From the NCBI GenBank assembly GCA_964481145.1, contig CAYZTA010000027.1, positions 6,032 through 70,031 of the forward strand: DNA of 64,000 nucleotides, in the 5' to 3' direction. A program made the translations under genes and the position numbers. Origin of the DNA: Sandaracinus sp964481145 (lineage in GTDB: Bacteria > Myxococcota_A > Polyangia > Polyangiales > Sandaracinaceae). Below are positions 56,930-64,000 of this stretch, piece after piece (the stretch's first letter is position 1; each line of letters starts with the position of its first letter). The notes under the pieces are model-generated. The model was not told where the DNA came from and searched no databases. It saw only the letters and a program-made list of their open reading frames with translations.

Positions 56930-58408
56930 ATGCAGGGCCCGCCTCGATCCGACAAACGCCTATTGAAACTGCTTCCGGTCCAACGTTGGCCGTCCGCGGA
57001 CGAGGTGGCGCGGTCGCGTTGGTTTTCGCCAGTACGCCTGGGCCCGATCGAAGCGCACTCCCGCACGTGGATCCCCGCCATGGTGCCGTGGCGTGCGAGT
57101 CCCGATGGATTCGTCACCGATGCCGTCATCGATTGGTACGCGCGCTTCGCTCGAGGCGCACCAGGAGTGATCGTCATCGAAGCCACCGGCATTCGCGATG
57201 TCCCGAGCGGACCGCTGCTGCGCGCAGGACATGAGCGCTTCGTGCCAGGGCTCGCACGCTTGACCGAAGCCGTGCGCAAGGCGTCTCGAGGCCGCACGAA
57301 GCTCTTCATTCAGCTCATCGATTTCCTCTCGATCAAACGAAGGCCCCCTCGAGAAAAATTCCTCGAACGTTTCCTCGTCGTTGGCGAAGACCTCCGTACG
57401 CGCTTGCCTCATTCCATTCGCGATGCGGAGGAGCGCGCGATCCGGATGTTTCTCGTCGCTCAAAGCGACGAGTCGCTCCGCGACATCCTCTCTCCGCGCG
57501 ATTTCGAAGCCATGAGCATGGGCCATCGCGAGCGCGTCACCGATATGCATCTGCCGCATATCCGCGATTTGCCGCACACGCTCCCGCCGCTCTTTGCCGC
57601 CGCTGCACGCCATGCACGCGACGCAGGCTTCGACGGCATCGAGCTCCACTACGCGCACGCCTACACGATGGCGTCGTTTCTGTCGCGCCTCAACGATCGC
57701 AACGACGGCTACGGAGGCAGCCCTCCACACCGCGTTCGCCTCCCGCTCGAAGTCTATCGCGCGGTGCGCGCCGAGCTCGGCCACGAGCTCGCGATCGGCG
57801 CGCGCTTTCTCGGCGATGAAGTCGTCGAAGGCGGCTCCCGCATCGACGATGCATGTGATTACGCCACTGAGTTCGCGCGTGCTGGCATGGACTTCCTCAG
57901 CGTCAGCAAAGGCGGCCGCTTCGAAGACGCCAAGCAGCCGAAAGTCGGCGAAGCGGCCTATCCTTATACGGGTCCGAGCGGACACGAATGCATGCCCACC
58001 GTGCACATCACGCCCCCCGGTCCCTTTGGTCGCAACGTCCATCTCGCCGCTGCAATTCGTCGCGCCGTACGTGATGCGGGCTTTCTGACGCCCATCGTCA
58101 CTGCGGGCGGCATCGCGACCTTCGAACAAGCCGAATCGATCCTCGCTCGTGGTGACGCCGATATCGTCGCGACCGCGCGCACTCCCCTCGCAGACCCAGA
58201 CTTCTTCGAAAAATTGAGACGCGGCCAGGGCGAAGAGATACGCCGATGCTTCTACACGAACTACTGCGAAGCGCTCGATCAAGCGCACAAAGAAGTCACC
58301 TGCCAGCGTTGGGATCGCGAATATCTCGAGGGCGAAGACATCGCGAACATTCCGCGCAGCGTGGACGGTAAACGTCGCCTCACCGCCCCGCCGTGGAAGA
58401 GCGAGTAA
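56930..58408 (+). CDS. NADH:flavin oxidoreductase / Old Yellow Enzyme family
   Basis: 492 residues. FMN-dependent TIM barrel: ARFARGAPGVIVIEATG, GFDGIELHYAHAYTMASFLSRLNDRNDGYGG (substrate His and the typical SP/N-x-R-x-D-x-YGG motif), and TAGGIATFEQAESILARGDADIVATARTPLADPDF near the end (FMN phosphate). The C-terminal ~60 residues include Cys-x4-Y-C-EALDQAHKEVTC, a remnant resembling the iron-sulfur region of larger 2,4-dienoyl-CoA-reductase-like OYEs. The substrate is unknown. It is divergent from the hypothetical gene (49 bp). Confidence 0.9.
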   Translation: MQGPPRSDKRLLKLLPVQRWPSADEVARSRWFSPVRLGPIEAHSRTWIPAMVPWRASPDGFVTDAVIDWYARFARGAPGVIVIEATGIRDVPSGPLLRAGHERFVPGLARLTEAVRKASRGRTKLFIQLIDFLSIKRRPPREKFLERFLVVGEDLRTRLPHSIRDAEERAIRMFLVAQSDESLRDILSPRDFEAMSMGHRERVTDMHLPHIRDLPHTLPPLFAAAARHARDAGFDGIELHYAHAYTMASFLSRLNDRNDGYGGSPPHRVRLPLEVYRAVRAELGHELAIGARFLGDEVVEGGSRIDDACDYATEFARAGMDFLSVSKGGRFEDAKQPKVGEAAYPYTGPSGHECMPTVHITPPGPFGRNVHLAAAIRRAVRDAGFLTPIVTAGGIATFEQAESILARGDADIVATARTPLADPDFFEKLRRGQGEEIRRCFYTNYCEALDQAHKEVTCQRWDREYLEGEDIANIPRSVDGKRRLTAPPWKSE

Positions 58409-58490
58409 ACGTCTTTGGGGCGTCCCTTCGATTCAGGCCGTAGAAGCGCTTCGGGCCGCCGAACGCAGCGTGTAACGTAGGACGTCTGCA

Positions 58491-58558
58491 GAACGACAGA
58501 GCCCGTCGTGCGTCAGCTCCCTGCGGCTTCGCCTCGTGGTTCGCTCGGCCTCTTCGTA
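58491..58558. repeat. Imperfect repeat copy A (pairs with 59604-59671)
   Basis: About 65 bp that match 59604-59671 in the same orientation with a handful of differences (shared core GTGCGTCAGCTCCCYGCGGC and following). On the minus strand both copies encode the tail TKRPSEPRGEAAGS and then a stop, so copy A looks like a relic or second copy of the 3' end of the SDR gene. Confidence 0.75.
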
Positions 58559-58630
58559 TGACTCGAGAGGCGGCCGTCGAGACACTCGCAGGCGTAATCC
58601 TTGCCTTTCGACGCGAGGAAAGAGGTGAAC

Positions 58631-59191
58631 ATGCACAGATTGGCACTCATCGGACTTGTGATTGCCGCTGGATGCGGGGATAGAACGCAGGTCGTTCGGA
58701 TGAACGGGCTGGAGGCGCCGCCACCGACGTCGCTCTCGCAACTCGCGTCAGATGTTCGGAACGACGGGGGCTACGTCTTTGTGGGGGCGGTTGTGTCAGT
58801 CCCCACACCGATCGAGTCCGCGTTCGTTCCTGCGCCATACGAGGGCACTCAGGTCGAAATTCCAAGAGCCGCAACAGACGTCAGCATCAGCGATTCTCTT
58901 GGCGCCGACATGCCGGCAGTAGTAGCGGTGTACGGAGCCGATGGTCCCGCCGTTCTTGTCGATGAGGGCGGCGATCCGTCGGAACGCTACGTCCTCGAGG
59001 ATGATGGCGGCACCTGGCAGTCACATGCGCTCCCCGAGTCCGGCACGTGGCTTTTTTTCGTTCAGCCAAATGCTGATAGGCACGCGCTGATCTGGCGATC
59101 GGCTGTGAATGATGGTGTGGCTGACGGAGAAGGGACGCAATCGGGCGATGACATTTCGCTCGATACACTCCGCCAAAATAGCGGTACGTAA
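58631..59191 (+). CDS. Lipoprotein of unknown function
   Basis: 186 residues with a clear lipobox (LALIGLVIAAGC). The mature part is beta rich and acidic with repeated Asp-Gly turns (VVAVYGADGPAVLVDEGGD, YVLEDDGGTWQSHALPESGTWLFFVQPN). AGAGG six bases before the ATG at 58631 decides the start. It is flanked by repeat copy A on the left and the tandem repeat on the right, so the locus may have been rearranged. No family recognised. Confidence 0.65.
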   Translation: MHRLALIGLVIAAGCGDRTQVVRMNGLEAPPPTSLSQLASDVRNDGGYVFVGAVVSVPTPIESAFVPAPYEGTQVEIPRAATDVSISDSLGADMPAVVAVYGADGPAVLVDEGGDPSERYVLEDDGGTWQSHALPESGTWLFFVQPNADRHALIWRSAVNDGVADGEGTQSGDDISLDTLRQNSGT

Positions 59192-59200
59192 CAACTGCAA

Positions 59201-59603
59201 GGTCTGGTCGGTGCTCCACCAGCCTCCGGTAGGTCCGCGAAAGGGCCTGGTCGGTCCACGAAAGGGACCAGTAGGTGCTCCACCAGCCTCCGGTAGGTGC
59301 TCCACCAGCCTCCGGTAGGTGCTCCACCAACGTCTGGTCGGTGCTCCACCAGCCTCCGGTAGGCGCACGNNNNNNNNNNNNNNNNNNNNNNNNNNNNNNN
59401 NNNNNNNNNNNNNNNNNNNNNNNNNNNNNNNNNNNNNNNNNNNNNNNNNNNNNNNNNNNNNNNNNNNNNGTAGGTGCTCCACCAACGTCTGGTCGGTGCT
59501 CCACCAGCCTCCGGTAGGCGCACGAAAGGGACCTGTAGGTGCTCCACCAACGTCTGGTCGGTGCTCCACCAGCCTCCGGTAGGTGCTCCACCAACGTCTG
59601 GTC
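59201..59603. repeat. 21/22-bp tandem repeat array, interrupted by an assembly gap
   Basis: From 59201 to 59369 and again 59467 to 59603 the DNA is a head-to-tail array of 21-22-bp units with no spacers. Two unit families alternate: GGTGCTCCACCAGCCTCCGG+TA (or ending AACGTCTGGTC), and GGTCCACGAAAGGGACCAGT+A and variants. About seven full units lie left of the gap and six right of it. Each unit contains a short dyad (GGTG-CTC-CACC; GGTCC-N6-GGACC). The 433 bp between 59191 and 59625 hold no gene. Confidence 0.9.
59370..59469. other. Assembly gap (100 N)
   Basis: Exactly 100 N inside the tandem repeat, the usual placeholder for a gap of unknown size. The true array is probably longer than shown. 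Confidence 0.99.
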
Positions 59604-59671
59604 GAACAGAGGGCCCCTCGTGCGTCAGCTCCCCGCGGCTTCGCCTCGCGGCTCGCTCGGCCTCTTCGTTC
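59604..59671. repeat. Imperfect repeat copy B (pairs with 58491-58558)
   Basis: Starts at the last unit of the tandem array and runs into the SDR gene, supplying its last ~15 codons and stop. It matches copy A over about 65 bp with few differences. Confidence 0.75.
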
Positions 59672-60740
59672 GTCGCGCGGCTTGCCTCTCCTCGACATAG
59701 CGAACCATCACGTCCACGTACGACTCGAAAGGCGGACAACGAATCCCTTTGGCGTCGAGCAGCTCTCGTGCGTTGCGGTTGTCGTAGACGACTTCCGTCG
59801 CGAGCTGCTCCAAAAACGTGCGTGGCGCGTGAGCATATCGCTCGAGCCCCGGCGTGCGGAGCAGCGCTGTCGCGAGCTGCGTCGGAAGAAAGCCGCGCGG
59901 CAAGGGTCTCCCGGTCGCCTTCGCGATGAGATCGAACACGCGCCGGGTCGATGGAGGCGCCGAATCCACCAAGTGAAACGTTCGCCCGGTGCTTCGTCGA
60001 TCATTCGCGATCGCCCATCCCGCATCGACCACGTAATCGATCGGCGCCAAGTTGAGCGGAACATCGCCTCGTCCCGTCAGCGGCACGCGCAAATCCACGG
60101 GCGAACTCAGCATCAAAAGAATGAGCAAGTACGGCCCTTCGAAGCGATCGATCTCACCCGTCGTCGAGTCTCCGACGAGGGTCGCCGGGCGCAACACCGT
60201 GACGGGCATTCCCCGTGACATCGCGCGCCGCATGCGCTCTTCACCATGGAAGCGCGTCTCGTGGGCCGCGTTTCGAAATCCACTCGGCGCGACCAACTCC
60301 TCTTCGAACACATATCCCCGGCGTCCACCGCTCACCATCGCGGTCGACCAATGCACCAAACGTTCGAGCCCCTTGGCCTCGGTTGCGAGCTCGAGCACTT
60401 CACGCACCCCGCCGATATTGACCCGCGAAGCGACCTCTTTACTCACACCCATGGACGACGCCGCCGCGCAGTGATGGATGACCGTCACATCGCGCGCGAG
60501 TGCGACGAACTCTTTGCCTGTGAGGCCCATGTCCATCGCGGTCACATCGCCCGAGAGGAGCGTCATCCGTCCTTGATCATGCGTTGCGAGCATCCTCGTG
60601 AACGTCTTCGCATCATCGAGTGAGCGCTCACGCACGACACAGACCACATGCGCATCCGGCTCCTCCTTCAGAATCTTCCGCACCAATCGTGTGGCGAGAA
60701 AGCTCCTCGGAAATCCTGTCACCAGCACCGTTCGGCTCAT
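59625..60740 (-). CDS. Extended SDR / NAD-dependent epimerase-reductase family protein
   Basis: 371 residues. N-terminal Rossmann loop VLVTGFPRSFLATRLVRKIL (variant of TGxxGFxG), VIHHCAAASSMGVSKEVASRVNIGGVREVLELA and LVHWSTAMVSGGRRGYVFEEE with a Tyr/Lys-type catalytic region altered (the usual YxxxK is not clear: FHGEERMRR follows). This resembles the NAD_binding_4 domain of fatty acyl reductases and carboxylic acid reductase R domains. It overlaps coaE by 4 bp (ATGA). The last residues derive from repeat copy B. Confidence 0.85.
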   Translation of the reverse strand: MSRTVLVTGFPRSFLATRLVRKILKEEPDAHVVCVVRERSLDDAKTFTRMLATHDQGRMTLLSGDVTAMDMGLTGKEFVALARDVTVIHHCAAASSMGVSKEVASRVNIGGVREVLELATEAKGLERLVHWSTAMVSGGRRGYVFEEELVAPSGFRNAAHETRFHGEERMRRAMSRGMPVTVLRPATLVGDSTTGEIDRFEGPYLLILLMLSSPVDLRVPLTGRGDVPLNLAPIDYVVDAGWAIANDRRSTGRTFHLVDSAPPSTRRVFDLIAKATGRPLPRGFLPTQLATALLRTPGLERYAHAPRTFLEQLATEVVYDNRNARELLDAKGIRCPPFESYVDVMVRYVEERQAARRTKRPSEPRGEAAGS

Positions 60741-61354
60741 GGCTGTGTCCCTTCGAAGCGTGCGACGAGAGCGGCGTGAACTTCAGCTGTGCGTGCTTCG
60801 AGCTCCGCCATGCTGCCGTCGTTCCAAATCACGTAATCTGCAAGCTCAATCTTCTTTTCGAGCGGCCACTGCGCCGCGATTCGCGCGCTGGCCTCTTCTT
60901 CCGAAAATCCATCTCGCGACACGACCCGGCGCAGCTGATGTTCCGGCTTCGACGCCACCACCACCACGGCTTGCATCATGCGATGCGAACCCGTCTCGAT
61001 GAGGAGCGCTGCCTCGTAGATCCCGTAGATCTCTCCGCGAGCTGCGAGCGCGGCGAGCTCGGCCATGCTTTTGTGTGCGATCCGCGGATGAGTGATCGCC
61101 TCGAGCCTCTTTCGCTTCGCCTCATCGCCGAACACGAGCGCACCGAGCTTCTTTCGATCGAGCGCGCCATCGGGGCCGAGCACCTCACCACCGAACTCAC
61201 GCACGACTTCGTCGAAGCCGTCAGTTCCTTCGGCCACGATGCTCCGTGCGACGAGATCGGCATCCACCACATGCACCCCAAATCCCCGGAAGAGCCGCCC
61301 GACCGTGCTCTTTCCCGAAGCGATTCCTCCTGTCAGCCCCACGATCGCTGTCAT
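60737..61354 (-). CDS. coaE: Dephospho-CoA kinase
   Basis: 205 residues, the usual length. It phosphorylates the 3'-OH of dephospho-CoA, the last step of CoA synthesis. P-loop TGGIASGKST (8-17), VHVVDADLVAR with the catalytic Asp, ITHPRIAHKS, and LIETGSHRMMQAVVVV are family motifs. The CoA made here supports the many acyl-CoA enzymes in the window, though that is only general context. It shares its end with the SDR gene start and is divergent from dtd. Confidence 0.95.
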   Translation of the reverse strand: MTAIVGLTGGIASGKSTVGRLFRGFGVHVVDADLVARSIVAEGTDGFDEVVREFGGEVLGPDGALDRKKLGALVFGDEAKRKRLEAITHPRIAHKSMAELAALAARGEIYGIYEAALLIETGSHRMMQAVVVVASKPEHQLRRVVSRDGFSEEEASARIAAQWPLEKKIELADYVIWNDGSMAELEARTAEVHAALVARFEGTQP

Positions 61355-61417
61355 CGTGACGTTTCGTACCTTTCCTTTGCTTCCTTACGCAAGCCTCCCG
61401 GCGTAGCCTCCAAAACC

Positions 61418-61867
61418 ATGCGGGCCGTTGCACAACGCGTATCGAAGGCCGAAGTCGACGTCGAAGGCACCCTCGTGGGTGCCATCGGGAGGGGCCTCCT
61501 CGTATATCTCGGAGCTGAGAAGGCCGATTCCGACGTCGACGTCCAAGCGATGGCCGAAAAACTGGCCGGGCTCCGGATCTTCGAGGACGAGAGCGGAAAA
61601 ATGTCTCGCTCCGTCCTCGAGACGAACGGCGGGATGCTCGTGATCCCTCAATTCACGCTTTTCGGAGATGTCCGTCGGGGTCGACGCCCCTCTTTCGACG
61701 ATGCCGCCCCCCCCGACGACGCGCGCCGTCTCTACGAAGCGGTGTGTGATCGCCTTCGAAAACTTCCGATCCCTATTGAAACCGGCCGCTTCCGTTCACA
61801 CATGCGGGTTCGCTCCGAAGTCGATGGGCCAGTGACGATCCTGATCGATACTCGAAAGCTCTTTTGA
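61418..61867 (+). CDS. dtd: D-aminoacyl-tRNA deacylase
   Basis: 149 residues, the family length. It removes D-amino acids (and Gly from tRNA-Ala) from tRNA. MRAVAQRVSKAEVDVEG starts the fold; the active-site motif is LVIPQFTLFGD and the GP cis-proline motif is EVDGPVTILIDT near the end. The ATG at 61418 is the natural start; the longer open frame from 60620 lies over coaE. It is divergent from coaE (63 bp) and 49 bp before astA. Confidence 0.95.
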   Translation: MRAVAQRVSKAEVDVEGTLVGAIGRGLLVYLGAEKADSDVDVQAMAEKLAGLRIFEDESGKMSRSVLETNGGMLVIPQFTLFGDVRRGRRPSFDDAAPPDDARRLYEAVCDRLRKLPIPIETGRFRSHMRVRSEVDGPVTILIDTRKLF

Positions 61868-61916
61868 GAAAGGCGTCGTTGACCATCGTCGCGCCGCAGG
61901 AGCACGCTCGTCTCCA

Positions 61917-62972
61917 ATGACATCGCCTCGATATGAGATCCGGGCCGCCACGCGGGCCGACAAAGACGAGATCCTCGAGCTCGCGCGCTTCTTGGATTCC
62001 GTGAATCTTCCGAATCACGAAGGCACGATCAAAGAGATCCTCGAACAAAGCGAACAATCCTTTTCAGGCGAAATCGGCGATCCCCGTCGCCGAAATTACG
62101 TCTTCGTGTTGCGCGACATCGAGAAGAAGAGGGCGGTCGGCACCTCGATGATCATCGCGCAGCTCGGCAGAAAGGACGCTCCTTACATTTACTTCGATGT
62201 TCGCGTCGAAGAACGCTATTCCGCCACGCTCGACAAACATTTCGAACATCCGGTTCTCTCGATTGGATACTCGTTTGCCGGCCCGACCGAAATCGGAGGG
62301 CTCGTCGTGCATCCCGAAGTGCGTCGCTCTCCAGAGCGCCTTGGAATGCTCATTTCCTATGTGCGCTTCCTCTGGATTTCCCTGCATCGCGAGGATTTTC
62401 AGGATCGCGTGCTCGCGGAGCTCCTCCCGCCACTCGAACCGGACGGCACTTCGCACTTGTGGGAGGCGGTCGGGCGGCGGTTCACAGGGCTCGAATATCG
62501 GGAAGCGGACCGCCTTTCCAAGCGCAACAAAGAGTTCATCCGCGGTCTTTTTCCAGACGGTGACATTTACGTCTCTCTCTTGTCCCCCGAAGCCAGGGCC
62601 GTCGTTGGAAAGGTCGGCCCACAAACCCGTGGCGTCGAAAAACTGCTGCGTCGTATCGGATTTCGCTACTGGGATCGTGTCGACCCCTTCGACGGCGGGC
62701 CTCATTTCGTCGCCGCCACCGATGAAATCCAGCTCGTGACACGCACGAAAATCGCCTCTTCTCATCGTGTCCTCGACGACCCGGCGGCTTTCAAGAACGC
62801 CCCCCGTGCGCTCATCGCCCGAGAATATGAGCGTTTTCCCTATTTCCACGCGGTTCCTTCTCCTTTTCTCAGTTCCTCCGAGGCGCCCGAAGCCATTCTC
62901 CTGCCCGCATCCGTCGCTCATCACCTCGCGATCGCCCCCACAGACCCAGTCGTTCTGCTTCCACTCGACTAA
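61917..62972 (+). CDS. astA: Arginine N-succinyltransferase
   Basis: 351 residues, the AstA length. It transfers succinyl from succinyl-CoA to arginine, the first step of the AST pathway for arginine breakdown. IRAATRADKDEILELARFLDSVNLPN, IGYSFAGPTEIGGLVVHPEVRRSPERLGMLISYVRFLWI and ELLPPLEPDGTSHLWEAVGRRFTGLEY are strong family matches. Other ast genes are absent from the window, so either they are elsewhere or it acts alone. The ATG at 61917 has an AGGAG about 14 bases upstream. It ends ~55 bp before the first rRNA promoter. Confidence 0.93.
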   Translation: MTSPRYEIRAATRADKDEILELARFLDSVNLPNHEGTIKEILEQSEQSFSGEIGDPRRRNYVFVLRDIEKKRAVGTSMIIAQLGRKDAPYIYFDVRVEERYSATLDKHFEHPVLSIGYSFAGPTEIGGLVVHPEVRRSPERLGMLISYVRFLWISLHREDFQDRVLAELLPPLEPDGTSHLWEAVGRRFTGLEYREADRLSKRNKEFIRGLFPDGDIYVSLLSPEARAVVGKVGPQTRGVEKLLRRIGFRYWDRVDPFDGGPHFVAATDEIQLVTRTKIASSHRVLDDPAAFKNAPRALIAREYERFPYFHAVPSPFLSSSEAPEAILLPASVAHHLAIAPTDPVVLLPLD

Positions 62973-63029
62973 ATTCCCTTTGTAAACCGAGGCGTCGGAG
63001 AAAAAATGCACAGGACCCCCGGATCGTAT

Positions 63030-63057
63030 TTGACAGCACCAATGCCGATGCTAGAAA
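63030..63057 (+). promoter_or_regulatory. rrn promoter P1
   Basis: -35 TTGACA (63030-63035), 16-bp spacer, -10 TAGAAA (63052-63057). An A-rich run (AAAAAA at 63000-63006) lies just upstream. The -10 is the weakest of the three. Confidence 0.6.
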
Positions 63058-63125
63058 CGCGTCCCCTGCCGATGGCGCCCCTAAAAACGGACGCCGCGGC
63101 GATTGAAAAAAGAAAAGTTCGAGCT

Positions 63126-63153
63126 TGACAGGCAAGAAACTCTGAGTAGAGTC
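63126..63153 (+). promoter_or_regulatory. rrn promoter P2
   Basis: -35 TTGACA (63126-63131), 16-bp spacer, -10 TAGAGT (63148-63153). GAAAAAAGAAAAG lies just upstream and could be an UP element. Confidence 0.7.
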
Positions 63154-63218
63154 CGCCTCCCCAAACGAGCTTCCCGAATACATCTTCTCGAAGCGAAAAA
63201 CGAATCGAAAAAAAGTTC

Positions 63219-63247
63219 TTGACAACGAATCGACGACGCGCTAACAT
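63219..63247 (+). promoter_or_regulatory. rrn promoter P3
   Basis: -35 TTGACA (63219-63224), exactly 17 bp, -10 TAACAT (63242-63247). GAAAAACGAATCGAAAAAAA lies immediately upstream. It is the best match to a sigma-70 promoter in the window and about 380 nt before 16S. Confidence 0.85.
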
Positions 63248-63373
63248 GGCCAGCCCGACTGAGCGAGCCAAGCAAGCGAATCAAGGGTCGCGAAGCGCTG
63301 CTCAACAGCTTCTATCGAAAGTGCTTCTGGATTGACGAAGCTTCGGTTTTGGGTGTTCTGTTCAAGCTCGGTC

Positions 63374-63385
63374 TGTTCTTTTTGA
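63374..63385 (+). promoter_or_regulatory. boxA-like antitermination element
   Basis: TGTTCTTTTTGA in the rRNA leader matches the boxA core (TGYTCTTT) at its first eight bases. The position between promoter and 16S is right. No boxB hairpin was identified. Confidence 0.45.
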
Positions 63386-63626
63386 TTTTGTTCAAAATCG
63401 ATATCCTTGTGAAATCGATATTTGTTCTTCGGTTGAAATCGGTCTCTGAAAACTGAATCGGAAGACTCCGCATAAAACACGGGTCCCGCAGCATTCCATC
63501 AAACGCCATGCGTTTGATTCGGAGTCTGCAGGTCAATGATACGATCGAGAATCGAGCAAAGGAATCTACGGATTCCGGATCTCGCTCAACAGTTAGGCGT
63601 CAGCGAAAGCTGATTGCCGAAAAATT

Positions 63627-64000
<374 letters not shown>

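Larger units (their letters stand above)
62973..63626 (+). promoter_or_regulatory. rRNA operon control region and leader
   Basis: About 650 bp without a gene between astA and 16S rRNA. It holds three TTGACA-type promoters (listed separately), each with an A-tract just upstream that may act as an UP element, then a ~380-nt leader rich in T and AT with the direct repeat AAATCGATAT (two copies near 63390-63425) and a boxA-like element. Minus-strand ORFs over it are shadows. Confidence 0.85.

Noticed and set aside
56960..58288. 442-residue minus-strand ORF
   Set aside because: It lies wholly antisense to the Old Yellow Enzyme gene, whose family motifs are clear; it is a composition shadow.
58380..58741. 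Minus-strand ORFs around repeat copy A
   Set aside because: They depend on the repeat and overlap the lipoprotein start; they look like a relic of the SDR gene end rather than a gene.
59201..59603. CRISPR array
   Set aside because: The repeat units abut one another with no unique spacers, and no cas gene is nearby.
62064..63011. 315-residue minus-strand ORF
   Set aside because: Antisense to astA, which has strong family motifs.
62973..63626. tRNA or small protein in the rRNA leader
   Set aside because: No cloverleaf or T-loop sequence seen, and minus-strand ORFs run through promoters.

Overview
The window looks like a chromosomal piece of a Myxococcota (deltaproteobacterial) genome, probably near the Sandaracinaceae/Polyangiales. 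This rests on the 5' part of a 16S rRNA gene at the right edge, many lipoproteins and large secreted proteins of unknown role, a Ser/Thr kinase with a PEGA domain, a response regulator fused to DUF4388, MopE-type repeats and a CFI-box C-terminus. The affiliation is an inference, since no database search was possible. A run of 100 Ns at 59370-59469 shows that this is a scaffold.

Layout. 1-4225 (minus) is the GlgE alpha-glucan pathway: glgE followed by a TreS-maltokinase fusion that runs off the window. 4338-10367 holds a hemerythrin protein, two small hypothetical genes, a DUF1206 membrane protein, an MFS transporter, a DASS anion symporter and a secreted protein. 10376-11700 (minus) is an ECF sigma factor translationally coupled to a one-TM partner. 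Divergent from it, 11886-15731 is a compact three-gene operon: an E1/ThiF-nitroreductase fusion, a SAM methyltransferase and a FeeM/GNAT-like acyltransferase. It reads like a small-molecule or signal biosynthesis locus and is the best candidate here for an undescribed system.

15835-25640 has a MopE/kelch-like lipoprotein, acetyl-CoA synthetase, an M14 peptidase lipoprotein with a strong terminator, an Uma2-type nuclease, and a thiolase/enoyl-CoA hydratase pair. 25761-35407 is mostly minus strand: a long response regulator-TPR protein, then an operon of Ser/Thr kinase, CAP-domain lipoprotein and GT-C glycosyltransferase, then an SPFH-zinc-ribbon protein with a small Cys-rich partner. 35474-47243 contains a vWA protein, a ThrE-type exporter, a long-chain acyl-CoA ligase/reductase/CFI-box cluster, and an acyltransferase/PLP-lyase/tryptophan dioxygenase cluster.

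47417-58408 has secreted proteins, an aldehyde dehydrogenase, small membrane proteins, the TldD/TldE protease pair and an Old Yellow Enzyme. 58491-59671 is an unstable-looking stretch: a lipoprotein bracketed by an imperfect repeat and followed by a 21/22-bp tandem repeat that contains the assembly gap. 59625-62972 carries an SDR reductase, coaE, dtd and astA. 62973 to the end is the rRNA operon start, with three tandem TTGACA-type promoters, a leader with a boxA-like element, and the first ~370 nt of 16S rRNA.

Lipid metabolism recurs (acs, thiolase, enoyl-CoA hydratase, acyl-CoA ligase, acyltransferases, SDR reductase), as do envelope proteins. No CRISPR array, IS element, prophage or tRNA was seen.
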